A DNA stretch of 64,000 nucleotides, taken from the NCBI GenBank assembly GCA_021811235.1, contig JAJZPG010000011.1, forward strand, positions 34,662-98,661. The letters are read 5' to 3'. Below the pieces are notes generated by a model that was not told the origin of the DNA, did no database searches, and saw only the letters and a list, made by a program, of their open reading frames with translations. Source of the stretch: Pseudomonadota bacterium (GTDB taxonomy: Bacteria > Pseudomonadota > Gammaproteobacteria > Burkholderiales > Thiobacillaceae). Both the position numbers and the translations under genes were made by a program. Positions 25,874-35,800 of the stretch are shown piece by piece (position 1 is the stretch's first letter; the number at the start of each line of letters is the position of its first letter).

Positions 25874-28800
25874 GTTGGGGTCTCCAGTTGAACCAGCCGG
25901 CCGTCGGCCAGCATCAGCGCCGCATGCACGGCTTTGGTGGGGTACAGCTCGGCGAGCAGGGATTGATAGCCCTGCAGCTGGGCGCGGTGGCGCTCGACCA
26001 GTTGAGCGTCGCTGAGATGGCGGCTGTCGTCGCCGGTCTTGTAGTCGATCAGCCACACCGCTTCGTCGAATTCCACCACGCGGTCGAGCCGCTGCTGGCG
26101 GCCGTTCGCGTCCAGCAGCGCCAGTTCATTGTGCGCGCGCAGGTAATGCGCGGGATCGAAAAAGCGCGCCAGCCTGGGGTGGGCCAGCAGCGCGCGGGCG
26201 GCAGCCTCGATGGCATGCAGCTCGGCGTCCAGCCCCAGGCGTGCTGCCAGCGCCGGCAGGTCGCGCGCGGCACCCTGAAGGATGCCGGGCGGAGCGTGGT
26301 ATTCGAGGCAGGCATGGAACAGCTCGCCGCGTGCGGTTTCCCGGTTTGCCGCCGCAGGCGCGACGCGCTGCCCCACGGCGGGGGAAACGATGCGAACGGT
26401 CGCGGGCACCGGAGTCTCAGGCCGTGCGGCGGCGGGAGGCAGCGCGTTGGGCAGGTCCATGCTCTTCCAGGCGTCATCGACCCGCCTGAGCCATGCATTC
26501 TTCTCGGCGTCGCCGCTCACGACCAGTGCCTGCTCGGCGCGGGTGAGCGCGACGTACAGCAGATTGTCGGATTCGCGTTGCGCCAGCGTCGCTTCCTCGG
26601 CGAACCAGGGTTCGCGGGCGGCGCCCCGTGCGTCGACGCTGCCGAACAGCGAGAAGTGGAGCGGCCGTGCGGCTGAGGGCGGCCACGGCGCGAGCACGCC
26701 GTAGCTGTCGCCCTTCTGGTGGTCGCTGCCGCCCAGCAGCCAGACGATCGGCGCTTCCAGCCCCTTGGCGCCGTGGATGGTCAGGAGCCGCACCGCGTTC
26801 TCGCCGTCGGCCGCCAGGCCTTCGCCGGGGGCAGCGTCGGCATCGTCGATCAAGGAAGCCAGCTCGCGGACGAAGCCGGCCAGGGTGGGATAGCGGCCGG
26901 CGTCCTGGGTGAGCGCCAGCTGCATGAAGGCGCGCAGGTTGGCGGCGACCTGCGCGCGCATTGCCTCGGGCACGGCGGCGGCGTAGCGCGCCTCGACATC
27001 GCCCTCGAAATAGATGCGGTCGAGCAGGTCATGCGCCGGCAGCGTGCCGCAATGCGCACGCCAGCGGGTGAGCAGGGCGGCGGCGCGCGCGAGGGTGGGG
27101 GGGCAATCCGCCTCGGCGGCCAGCGCGAGCAGGCGTTCCCAGCCGCGTGTACCCGCCGGCACGAACACGCGCAGCAGGTCGTCGTCGTTGCAGTCGAAGA
27201 TCGGGGTTTTCAGCACGTGCGCGAGCTTGAGATCGGCATGCGGCAGCAGCAGCGTTTCGATCAGCGCGACCAGATCCTGCGCTTCCAGCGCGTGCAAGAG
27301 GCCGCCGCGGCGCGAGGTGATGAAGGGAATGCGTGCGGCCTCCAGCTCGCGTTCGTAAAGATGCAGGTGGGTGCGTTTCTTCACCAGGGCCATGACGTCT
27401 CCCGGCCGCGCCGCGCGCAGGGTGCCGCCGTCGATAACGCCCCAGCGGCCGAGCACGTCATCGCGCAGCATGCGCGCGAATTGTCGGGACTCTTCGTGCA
27501 CCGCGCGGTCCTCGGCTTCCGGCTGCGGGGTGGTCAGGGGATTGCGCAGGCCGGACGTTGTTTCGGCTTCCTGCTTGTCCACGCGCGCCGGCACGCTGAG
27601 AACCGCGCCCGGCCGGCCGGCGCTGGACGGCGCGTGCTGGTGTTCGGCGTAGCCTTCGACGCCGGCGAACACCGGGTTGATCGCCTTGACCACGTCGGGC
27701 GCGAGGCGCCGCGTCATGTCGGTGACAAAGCGCGGCGCGGCGAAATGTTGGAGAAGGAAGCCGGCCGCGGCGTCGAACACCCTCGCTTCGCCGCGGCGGA
27801 AGCGGTAGATCGCCTGCTTGGGGTCGCCGACCATGAACACCGTCATGGCGCTGTCGGCGCCGCGGGCTTCAAGCAGCCAGGTCGACAGCGCTTGCCACTG
27901 CAGCGGATTGGTGTCCTGGAATTCGTCGAGCAGGAGATGGCGGTAGCGCGCGTCGAGCTTCAGCGCCAGCGCGGGCGCGTGCTCCTCGCTTTGCAGCAGC
28001 CGGCAGGCCAGCCACTCGGCGTCGGCGAAGTCGATCACGCCCTGCTGCGCCTTGGCGTCCTGGTAGGCGGTGAGCAGCGCGTGGCCGAGCAGCAGTCCGT
28101 GACGGTTGAGACGCCAGATGCGGATATCGGCCTGGATTGCGATGACGAGTTCGAGCGCGGTTTCCAGCGCGTCGAGATCGCGCAGGTAGGCATCGAGATC
28201 CGCCAGATTTTTCTGCAGCTCCTTGGTCGCCTGGGTCTTGCGCCGCTTCCCCGCCGTCATCAGCCGTGCCATCAGCACGCCGTGCGCGGCTTCCGGCTCG
28301 AGCGTCAATGCATCGAGAATGTCGCGTGCACGCTCGATCTCGGTTTTGGAGCCTTTTTCCAGCGCATGGCCCACGCGCTTCACCCGCGCGACCATCGATT
28401 CGTCGGCCCAGAATGCGGCCACCGGGTCGCTGTCGAGATCGGCGTGCAGCAGCGGCCGCAGCTTATCCAGTGCATGGCCGACGGGGGCGGGCGCGCCGTC
28501 GGTGTAGGCCCACCACTCGGCGCGCGCATCGACGAAGCGCTTCAGCAGCGCACGCAGATTGTGCTCGCCGACATCGGATAACAGTGCCAGCAAGGCCGCG
28601 CCTTCGGGCGATTCCGGCGCAGCCGCCCATTGCGCCAGCAGGCGGTCGCGCACCTCGTCCTGCAATTGCCGGGCGCGCTCCAGCAACGGTGCGCCCCACG
28701 GCAGCCCAGCTTCCAGCGGCGCACGCTTCAACAGGTCGAGAAACCAGCCGTGGAAGGTCGTCACCGTCGGCCCCGGCGTCGCGGTCAGCACCGTTTCCAG

Positions 28801-29112
28801 GAGGCCGCGCGCGCGCGGCAGCAGCGCATCGATTTCGTTGTCCGGCACGGCGCGCTCGCGCAGGAAGGCGCGCACCGTGGCGTCGTCCTCCAGCGCCAGC
28901 AGGCGCAGCCACTGGTGCAGGCGGTCGGTCATTTCCTGCGCGGCCTTGCGGGTGAAGGTGATCGCCAGCAGTTCGGACGGTGCCGCACCGGCGAGCAGCA
29001 GGCGCAGCATGCGCGACACCAGGAGCCAGGTCTTGCCGCTGCCGGCGCAGGCCTCGACCACCGAGGAATGGACGGGCGACAGCGCCGCGGCGATATCGAG
29101 CGGTTTACGCAT
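25870..29112 (-). CDS. AddA/RecB-like UvrD-family helicase-nuclease
   Basis: 1080 residues. Superfamily 1 helicase with Walker A EACAGSGKTWLLVSRM (about 23), motif II LLLDEFQDTNPLQW (about 395), motif IV GDPKQAIYRFRRGEA (about 430) and C-terminal helicase motifs LLTIHGAKGLEAPIVWLL and LLYVALTRAEQALVV. The C-terminus ends in a PD-(D/E)xK nuclease with VWLIDYKTGDD (about 1024) and a following QLQGYQ. With the upstream gene it should form an AddAB-type end-resection complex. The start MRKPLDIAAAL at 29112 overlaps the upstream stop by 8 bases; the open frame continues to 29193 but that part is inside the other gene. Confidence 0.88.
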   Translation of the reverse strand: MRKPLDIAAALSPVHSSVVEACAGSGKTWLLVSRMLRLLLAGAAPSELLAITFTRKAAQEMTDRLHQWLRLLALEDDATVRAFLRERAVPDNEIDALLPRARGLLETVLTATPGPTVTTFHGWFLDLLKRAPLEAGLPWGAPLLERARQLQDEVRDRLLAQWAAAPESPEGAALLALLSDVGEHNLRALLKRFVDARAEWWAYTDGAPAPVGHALDKLRPLLHADLDSDPVAAFWADESMVARVKRVGHALEKGSKTEIERARDILDALTLEPEAAHGVLMARLMTAGKRRKTQATKELQKNLADLDAYLRDLDALETALELVIAIQADIRIWRLNRHGLLLGHALLTAYQDAKAQQGVIDFADAEWLACRLLQSEEHAPALALKLDARYRHLLLDEFQDTNPLQWQALSTWLLEARGADSAMTVFMVGDPKQAIYRFRRGEARVFDAAAGFLLQHFAAPRFVTDMTRRLAPDVVKAINPVFAGVEGYAEHQHAPSSAGRPGAVLSVPARVDKQEAETTSGLRNPLTTPQPEAEDRAVHEESRQFARMLRDDVLGRWGVIDGGTLRAARPGDVMALVKKRTHLHLYERELEAARIPFITSRRGGLLHALEAQDLVALIETLLLPHADLKLAHVLKTPIFDCNDDDLLRVFVPAGTRGWERLLALAAEADCPPTLARAAALLTRWRAHCGTLPAHDLLDRIYFEGDVEARYAAAVPEAMRAQVAANLRAFMQLALTQDAGRYPTLAGFVRELASLIDDADAAPGEGLAADGENAVRLLTIHGAKGLEAPIVWLLGGSDHQKGDSYGVLAPWPPSAARPLHFSLFGSVDARGAAREPWFAEEATLAQRESDNLLYVALTRAEQALVVSGDAEKNAWLRRVDDAWKSMDLPNALPPAAARPETPVPATVRIVSPAVGQRVAPAAANRETARGELFHACLEYHAPPGILQGAARDLPALAARLGLDAELHAIEAAARALLAHPRLARFFDPAHYLRAHNELALLDANGRQQRLDRVVEFDEAVWLIDYKTGDDSRHLSDAQLVERHRAQLQGYQSLLAELYPTKAVHAALMLADGRLVQLETPT

Positions 29113-31711
29113 GCCACATCCCCTTGCGGCACAGGCCGCGCGCCTCGCAGTGCTTGCAGACGCCGTCGATGCCGTGGGCGGGCAGCGTGGCACGGGCGGC
29201 GATGGCCTCGAGCAGCGCCGGCAGGCGCAGGCTGATGGCAGCGACGTCGGTTTCGCCGTCGAGTTCGAGCGGGGTGACGGGGATTTCGTTGATCGGCAGG
29301 TAGGCCGCGGCGGCGTCGGTGAGCCAGGCGTAGAACGGCAGCTGCACCGTTTCGTCAGGCGCTTTGAGTTTCTTCTTCAGGCCGGCGGCGGCGCCGGTCT
29401 TGTAGTCGATGACGGCGAGCGCCTCCCCCCGGCGGTCGACGCGGTCGACGCGGCCGTGCAGGGTGATTTCGCCCAGCCCCGTGACGCTGTGGATCACCGA
29501 AAAATCGGTCTCGCCCGACTGGTAGCGCCAGCCTTGCGCGGCCCAGTCCAGCCAGGCGTCGACGTAGGCGGGCTGGATCGCCTCCCAGCGGCTGCGCCAG
29601 GCGGCGGCGGTGTAGGCGGGCAGCGCCTGGAATTCGGCGGCGGAGATGTCCGCCAGCCGGGCGAGTGCGGCGCCGCGTTCCAACGGGGGATCGCTGTCGT
29701 GGAAGCGCTGGAGGATGCGGTGCAGCGCATTGCCGTAATCGCTCTTGTCGAGCGCCTCGTCGGCTTCGTCGAGCTCGCGCAGGCCGAGCACGCTGCGTGC
29801 GAAGAACCGGTAGGGGCAGTCGAGCAGGGTCTGGTAGGCGGTGGGCGAATAGTGGCGCGGCAGTTGCGGCGCCATGACGCTCGGCGCAGGCTGCCGGCAG
29901 GCGTCGGGCAGCAGGCTGGCCAGCGTGGGCGGCTCCCCGGCCGCCTGTTCCGGCAGCGCCACATGCCACGCGGCCTGGTGCAGCGCCTGCAGCCGCAGCA
30001 CCAGCGACGAGGCGGGATTGGGCTCGTCGTCGTTCCACGCTCGCCAGCTCAGGAGCGCGGGTCCCTGGACCAGCAGCTGCATCAGGTCGGCAGTGGCGGC
30101 GGCGGCCTCGTCGGCTGCGGTGGGCAGGCCGAGCTGCGTGCGCGTGGCCTGCGAGAACAGTCCGGGCGCGGGCGGCGGCGGCAGGTGGCGGGCGTCGGCG
30201 CCGATGACCGCCACCGCGTCGAACAGGCGACCGCGCGCTGCGGGCAGCGAGGTCAGCACGATGGGGCTGACCACGCTCGCGTCGACGAAGCTGGCCGACT
30301 CCAGTGCCAGATTGAGCCAGCGGCGCCATTCGTTGAGACCGTATTTTTCCGTGTCGTCGGCGAGATCGCGGCGCAGGGCGTCGAGCGTATCGAGCACGCT
30401 GGCGCCGGCGGCGTCGGCCATCAGGGCCGCGACGGCATCCAGTCTGGCCAGGCTGTCGGCCAGGCGTGCAAGCCACACGGCAAGCGGCGCGCGGGTGCGC
30501 ACAAAGCCCTGGCGGGCATCGAACAGTGCGCCGAGCCAAGGCGGCAGCACGCCGAATTCGGTGCGCGCCAGCTGCTGGATGTCGGCCATGCCTTGGGACA
30601 CGCCGTGCCGGCGCAGGGCAAGCTCGAAAGCGAGCACCGGATCCTGCCGCGCGGCGAGTTCGCCGAGCAGGAAGGGCGATTTCAAGAGGTCGAGCAGCTC
30701 GACGTGCGGAAAATCGCTCGCCACGCATTCCAGCCAGCGATCGATCACCGCGGCAGCGGCGGTGGTCGACAGCGTCCAGCCGGTTTCGTCGGCGACCAGC
30801 ACGTCCATGCGTTCGAGCAGCGCGCGCACCCGGCGCGCGGTCTCGCGGTCGAGCGCGATCAAGGCCAGTTCGCGCCGCCCGGCGTCGATCTGTGCGGCGA
30901 CCCAGGTGACGACGGCACGCGCCTCGGCTTCCAGATGCGCTGCCGGGGCGAGGGTGACGCGGTCCAGCAGCGGCGAGGCGGGGACGCGTTGGGCCAGCGT
31001 CGCCGCGCGCTCGCGCAGCGGCGACGCGGTCTGTTGCCAGGCCTGCTGCAGGGTGAGGGCGACGCCGTCTTCTGCGGGGTCCGGCTCGAACCACGTGAAC
31101 GGCGCATGCTCGGCGCAACGCTCGAGGAACCGCCGCTCGACCGCGGTGAGGGTGCCGAGCGCGTAGGCATAGAGGGGGTGCGGGTTCGCCGCGACCTGCT
31201 CGATCAGCCGGTCGAGCGCGCGCGCGTAGCGCGCCTGCGGATCGCTGCCGTCGTTGTTGAGCGCCTGCCAGACCGCCTCGATCAGCGCGATTTCGCGGTC
31301 GAGGGTGCCGGCATGCAAGGCGCGGATGCGTGAACCGATGGCGCCGCCCAGACGCGCGGCCGACAATTCGTCGGCCAGCTGCAGCAGCTCGTTAGCAAGT
31401 GCCCACTTGTCGACTGCGCCCAGCCAGTGCTGGTTTCTTAGCACGCCATGGAGGCGTGCCAGGCGTCGTGCCTGCGGTTCGGCGGGGCCGTCGGCGCCGG
31501 CTTCGGCCCAGGCTTTCAGCGGGGTGATGCGCGGCGGAACGAGGACGGCGCGGCCGGCTTCGCGCGCCAGCGTGCGGGTGAAATCCTGGCCGGCGCGGTG
31601 GTTGGGAACGAGGACGGTGAGTCCGGAGAGGTCCGGCAGGCGATCGGCGTGCCGGTCGAGCAGGTGGCGGGCGACGGCCCGCGGCAGTGCGGGGCCGCCC
31701 GGGTGTTCCAA
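29105..31711 (-). CDS. AddB-like PD-(D/E)xK nuclease with Fe-S cysteines
   Basis: 868 residues if the TTG at 31711 is the start, 5 bp after the ferredoxin stop; upstream extension would run through the ferredoxin gene in another frame. The N-terminal region (LTVLVPNHRAGQDFTRTLA) is a degenerate helicase domain without Walker A, as in AddB proteins. The C-terminal nuclease has ALAVIDYKTGAAAG (about 767). Four cysteines, one in TLLDCPYRFF (about 631) and three in CKHCEARGLC (about 853), match the Fe-S staple of AddB-type nucleases. It is the partner of the AddA-like protein. Confidence 0.82.
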   Translation of the reverse strand: MEHPGGPALPRAVARHLLDRHADRLPDLSGLTVLVPNHRAGQDFTRTLAREAGRAVLVPPRITPLKAWAEAGADGPAEPQARRLARLHGVLRNQHWLGAVDKWALANELLQLADELSAARLGGAIGSRIRALHAGTLDREIALIEAVWQALNNDGSDPQARYARALDRLIEQVAANPHPLYAYALGTLTAVERRFLERCAEHAPFTWFEPDPAEDGVALTLQQAWQQTASPLRERAATLAQRVPASPLLDRVTLAPAAHLEAEARAVVTWVAAQIDAGRRELALIALDRETARRVRALLERMDVLVADETGWTLSTTAAAAVIDRWLECVASDFPHVELLDLLKSPFLLGELAARQDPVLAFELALRRHGVSQGMADIQQLARTEFGVLPPWLGALFDARQGFVRTRAPLAVWLARLADSLARLDAVAALMADAAGASVLDTLDALRRDLADDTEKYGLNEWRRWLNLALESASFVDASVVSPIVLTSLPAARGRLFDAVAVIGADARHLPPPPAPGLFSQATRTQLGLPTAADEAAAATADLMQLLVQGPALLSWRAWNDDEPNPASSLVLRLQALHQAAWHVALPEQAAGEPPTLASLLPDACRQPAPSVMAPQLPRHYSPTAYQTLLDCPYRFFARSVLGLRELDEADEALDKSDYGNALHRILQRFHDSDPPLERGAALARLADISAAEFQALPAYTAAAWRSRWEAIQPAYVDAWLDWAAQGWRYQSGETDFSVIHSVTGLGEITLHGRVDRVDRRGEALAVIDYKTGAAAGLKKKLKAPDETVQLPFYAWLTDAAAAYLPINEIPVTPLELDGETDVAAISLRLPALLEAIAARATLPAHGIDGVCKHCEARGLCRKGMWHA

Positions 31712-31716
31712 GGGAG

Positions 31717-32040
31717 TCAGCGCTCCAGGTACTTGAGCTTGTCCTTGACCTTGGCCCAGTCGTCGGCGTCGGGCAGCGGATCCTTGCGTTCGACGATGAC
31801 CTTCCATTCCTTGGCCAGCTGGGCGTTCAATGCGATGTAGGCGCGCTGGTCGTCCGGCACGTCGTCCTCGGCGTAGATCGCCTCGACCGGGCATTCGGCC
31901 ACGCACAGGGTGCAGTCGATGCACTCGTCGGGGTCGATGACGAGGAAATTGGGACCTTCGTGGAAGCAGTCCACCGGGCAGACGTCGACACAGTCGGTGT
32001 ATTTGCACTTCACGCAGGCGTCGGCTACAACATAGGTCAT
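31717..32040 (-). CDS. fdxA: Seven-iron ferredoxin FdxA
   Basis: 107 residues. The N-terminal cysteines [19 protein letters not shown] and the second set [16 protein letters not shown] match the [3Fe-4S][4Fe-4S] ferredoxins of proteobacteria. It carries electrons at low potential to partners not identifiable here. It is the first gene of the leftward run into the AddAB-like pair and is divergent from trxA; the 187-bp gap holds both promoters. Confidence 0.95.
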   Translation of the reverse strand: MTYVVADACVKCKYTDCVDVCPVDCFHEGPNFLVIDPDECIDCTLCVAECPVEAIYAEDDVPDDQRAYIALNAQLAKEWKVIVERKDPLPDADDWAKVKDKLKYLER

Positions 32041-32227
32041 TCGCGTTTATCCTGTAATTTTGAGATAAAGCCACGCGTGAGCGTGACAAGCGCCGGTTGC
32101 TTGCAGTCGGCAATTTTGATGTAGCATATCGGCACAAAACCGAATTTTCCAGCATTACCGTCAGCTTCAAAACTGTCCAGGCCGTGTCCGGCCGTCCCCC
32201 TACCTCAAAAAATCAGGAGCCTCACCG

Positions 32228-32554
32228 ATGAGCGAGCATGTTCATTACATATCCGACGATTCCTTCGAACAGGAAGTCCTGCAGGCCGGCGTGCCGGTGC
32301 TGGTGGACTACTGGGCGGACTGGTGCGGCCCCTGCAAGATGATCTCGCCCATCCTCGACGAAGTCGCCAAGGAATACGCCGGCAAGCTCAAGGTGTGCAA
32401 GCTCAACATCGACGAGAACCAGGCCACCCCGCCCAAGTTCGGCATCCGCGGCATTCCCACCCTGATGATCTTCAAGAATGGCAACGTCGAAGCCACCAAG
32501 GTCGGCGCCCTGTCCAAGTCGCAACTCACCGCCTTCGTCGACAGCAACATCTAA
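32228..32554 (+). CDS. trxA: Thioredoxin TrxA
   Basis: 108 residues with the redox-active WCGPCK at about 32-37 and the cis-proline loop [14 protein letters not shown]. Cytoplasmic disulfide reductant. AGGAGCC lies before the ATG. rho follows 111 bp downstream on the same strand, a trxA-rho pairing conserved in many proteobacteria. Confidence 0.97.
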   Translation: MSEHVHYISDDSFEQEVLQAGVPVLVDYWADWCGPCKMISPILDEVAKEYAGKLKVCKLNIDENQATPPKFGIRGIPTLMIFKNGNVEATKVGALSKSQLTAFVDSNI

Positions 32555-32665
32555 AAGAACAGCTTCACCGGACGGCACCCCCGCGCGCCGCCTGCCGCAG
32601 CGCCGTCCGGCCCCACCCCTCTCCCACGTCCGGCTCTTTCAAGCGAGCCCACCCAGGCCCATCCC

Positions 32666-33925
<1,260 letters not shown>

Positions 33926-33950
33926 TTTTTGGCAAATTTTCAGGGCGGGC

Positions 33951-33979
33951 TTGATCCGGTCCGCCGATCCCGCTATACT
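33951..33979 (+). promoter_or_regulatory. Sigma-70 promoter for rpmE
   Basis: TTGATC and TATACT are separated by exactly 17 bases, 35 bp before the rpmE ATG and after the rho stop. Both boxes are close to consensus, so rpmE probably has its own promoter. Confidence 0.75.
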
Positions 33980-34014
33980 CTCGCGTTCTCCGAATTCGAC
34001 CCGAAGGAATTGCC

Positions 34015-34221
34015 ATGAAAGCCGGCATTCATCCCGATTACAAAGAAGTGACCGTCAACTGCTCCTGCGGCAGCACCTTCGTCACCCGCTCCACGCTGGG
34101 CAAGGACAAGCTGCACGTGGAAGTCTGCGCCGCCTGCCATCCGTTCTACACCGGCAAGCAGAAGATCGTCGATACCGCCGGCCGCGTCGAGAAGTTCCGC
34201 CAGCGTTACGGCATGAAGTAA
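34015..34221 (+). CDS. rpmE: Ribosomal protein bL31, zinc-binding type
   Basis: 68 residues. Four cysteines (VNCSCGSTF and VCAACHPFY) form the zinc site of the C+ form of L31, as opposed to the zinc-free paralogue made under zinc limitation. [13 protein letters not shown] and the C-terminal KFRQRYGMK are standard. GAAGGAA precedes the ATG. It is followed by two hairpin terminators. Confidence 0.97.
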   Translation: MKAGIHPDYKEVTVNCSCGSTFVTRSTLGKDKLHVEVCAACHPFYTGKQKIVDTAGRVEKFRQRYGMK

Positions 34222-34245
34222 GCAGATCCCTGCGGACCCTACGAA

Positions 34246-34267
34246 AAGCGGCTTCGGCCGCTTTTTT
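34246..34267 (+). terminator. Rho-independent terminator of rpmE
   Basis: AAGCGGC-TTCG-GCCGCTT followed by a T-run: a stable UUCG tetraloop hairpin located 24 bp after the rpmE stop. A near-identical hairpin lies 18 bp further on. Confidence 0.88.
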
Positions 34268-34280
34268 GTTGTTCCTCGGC

Positions 34281-34299
34281 GCGGCTTCGGCCGCTTTTT
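34281..34299 (+). terminator. Second terminator hairpin after rpmE
   Basis: GCGGC-TTCG-GCCGC followed by five Ts. It repeats the stem and loop of the preceding terminator, giving a tandem terminator between rpmE and the M48 protease gene. Confidence 0.78.
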
Positions 34300-34333
34300 G
34301 TTTTTTGCGGCAGCCCGACGGTATCATTGGACC

Positions 34334-35800
34334 ATGCCGATCCGAATGAAACAGAATCCCGCTTTGCGCCGTATCGTCGTCACCCTCGCCGGCGCCTTGA
34401 CGCTGACGCATTGCGCGCAGAACCCGGTCACCGGCGCCAAGGATTTCGTGCTGATGTCCGAGGAGCAGGAAATCCAGATGGGCGCGCAGGCGCACCAGGA
34501 CGTGTTGAAGGAATACGCGCCGCTCGCCAACCCGGCGCTGCAGGCTTACGTCGACGGGGTCGGCCAGCGGCTGGCGCAGCAGAGCCACCGGCCGCAGCTG
34601 CAATGGCATTTCACCGTGGTCGACAGTCCCGACGTCAATGCCTTCGCCCTGCCCGGCGGCTACGTCTACATCACGCGAGGCATCATGGCCTACCTCAATT
34701 CCGAAGCCGAGCTGGCGGGGGTGATCGGGCACGAGATCGGCCACGTCACCGCGCGCCATGGGGTGCGCCAGCAAAGCGCCACGACCGCGGTGGGATTGGG
34801 TGCGGTGCTGGGTTCGATCCTGGTGCCGGGGATGAACAACCAGGCCGGCGCGTCGCTGCTGCAGACCCTGGCGCAGGCCTGGACCGCCGGCTACGGCCGC
34901 GAGCACGAACTCGAGGCCGACCGCCTCGGTGCCGAATACCTGGCCAAGACCCAGTACGATCCGCAGGCGATGATCGAGGTCATCGGCGTGCTGAAAAACC
35001 AGGAGCAGTTCGCCGCCGAACAGGCCAAGCGCGACGGCCGCCAGCCGCGCAGCTACCACGGCACCTTCGACACCCATCCGAGCAACGACGCGCGCCTGCA
35101 GCAGGTGGTGGGCGAGGCCGGCAAGTACAGCGTCGCCCTGCCGCGCGAAGGGCGCAGCGAGTATCTGCAGAAAATGGCAGGCGTCTATTTCGGCGACAGC
35201 CCCGAACAGGGCGTGATCCGCAACAATCTGCTGCTGCACGAGAAACTCGGCCTGGCGATGCAGTTTCCGCCCGGCTGGCGGGTGCAGAACCGCCCCGATC
35301 GGGTGACGGCGCTGAGCCCCCAGGGCGACGCGCTGGTCGAACTGCACCCGGGGCCGAAGCACGACAGGCCGCTGGAAACGCTGCAGAAGGGCGTCAAGCT
35401 CGACGCCGGCGCGCGCTACGACAGCGGCAATCTCGGCGGCTATCCCGCCGCCTTCGCCGCCGGTGCGCAGCAGGGCCGGCCGGTGGTGGTCGCGGCCGTG
35501 GTGTTCGACGGCGCGCAATACCTGATCGCCGGCATGACCAAGGACAAACCGGCCTACGATCGCGAACGCAGCGCCCTGCGCTCGGCGATCAACAGTTTCC
35601 GCGCCATCACGCCGGCAGAAAAGCAGGCGGCGCGGCCCTATGTGCTGCAGCTGGTGAAGGCGCAGCCCGGTACGAGGATGGCCGCCCTCGCCAGGCAATC
35701 GCCGCTGGGCGCCGAGGCCGAGAGCCAGCTGCGCCTGATGAACGACCTGTATCCCGCCGGCGAGCCCAAACCGGGCCAGCTCCTCAAAATTGTCCGCTAA
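34334..35800 (+). CDS. M48-family metalloprotease, probable lipoprotein
   Basis: 488 residues. The zinc site is GVIGHEIGHVTARHG (HExxH at about residue 133) with the third ligand Glu in HELEADRLGAEYL. The N-terminal hydrophobic segment ends LTLTHCAQNPVTG, which looks like a lipobox with an unusual His at -1; related M48 proteins have a normal lipobox in the same place. The C-terminal region after residue 290 (QGVIRNNLLLHEKLGLAMQF) is a domain seen in periplasmic M48 proteases linked to envelope quality control. The start could also be the ATG at 34346. Confidence 0.88.
   Translation: MPIRMKQNPALRRIVVTLAGALTLTHCAQNPVTGAKDFVLMSEEQEIQMGAQAHQDVLKEYAPLANPALQAYVDGVGQRLAQQSHRPQLQWHFTVVDSPDVNAFALPGGYVYITRGIMAYLNSEAELAGVIGHEIGHVTARHGVRQQSATTAVGLGAVLGSILVPGMNNQAGASLLQTLAQAWTAGYGREHELEADRLGAEYLAKTQYDPQAMIEVIGVLKNQEQFAAEQAKRDGRQPRSYHGTFDTHPSNDARLQQVVGEAGKYSVALPREGRSEYLQKMAGVYFGDSPEQGVIRNNLLLHEKLGLAMQFPPGWRVQNRPDRVTALSPQGDALVELHPGPKHDRPLETLQKGVKLDAGARYDSGNLGGYPAAFAAGAQQGRPVVVAAVVFDGAQYLIAGMTKDKPAYDRERSALRSAINSFRAITPAEKQAARPYVLQLVKAQPGTRMAALARQSPLGAEAESQLRLMNDLYPAGEPKPGQLLKIVR

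Noticed and set aside
28559..31333. A 924-codon open frame on the + strand opposite the AddA/AddB-like genes
   Set aside because: It is an antisense shadow produced by high GC. Its translation is low-complexity Arg/Ala/Gly/Gln and has no domain, while the reverse strand shows clear helicase and nuclease motifs.
31712..32170. Extension of the AddB-like frame through the ferredoxin gene
   Set aside because: The extra residues are the ferredoxin sequence read out of frame; the TTG at 31711 right after the ferredoxin stop is a better start.
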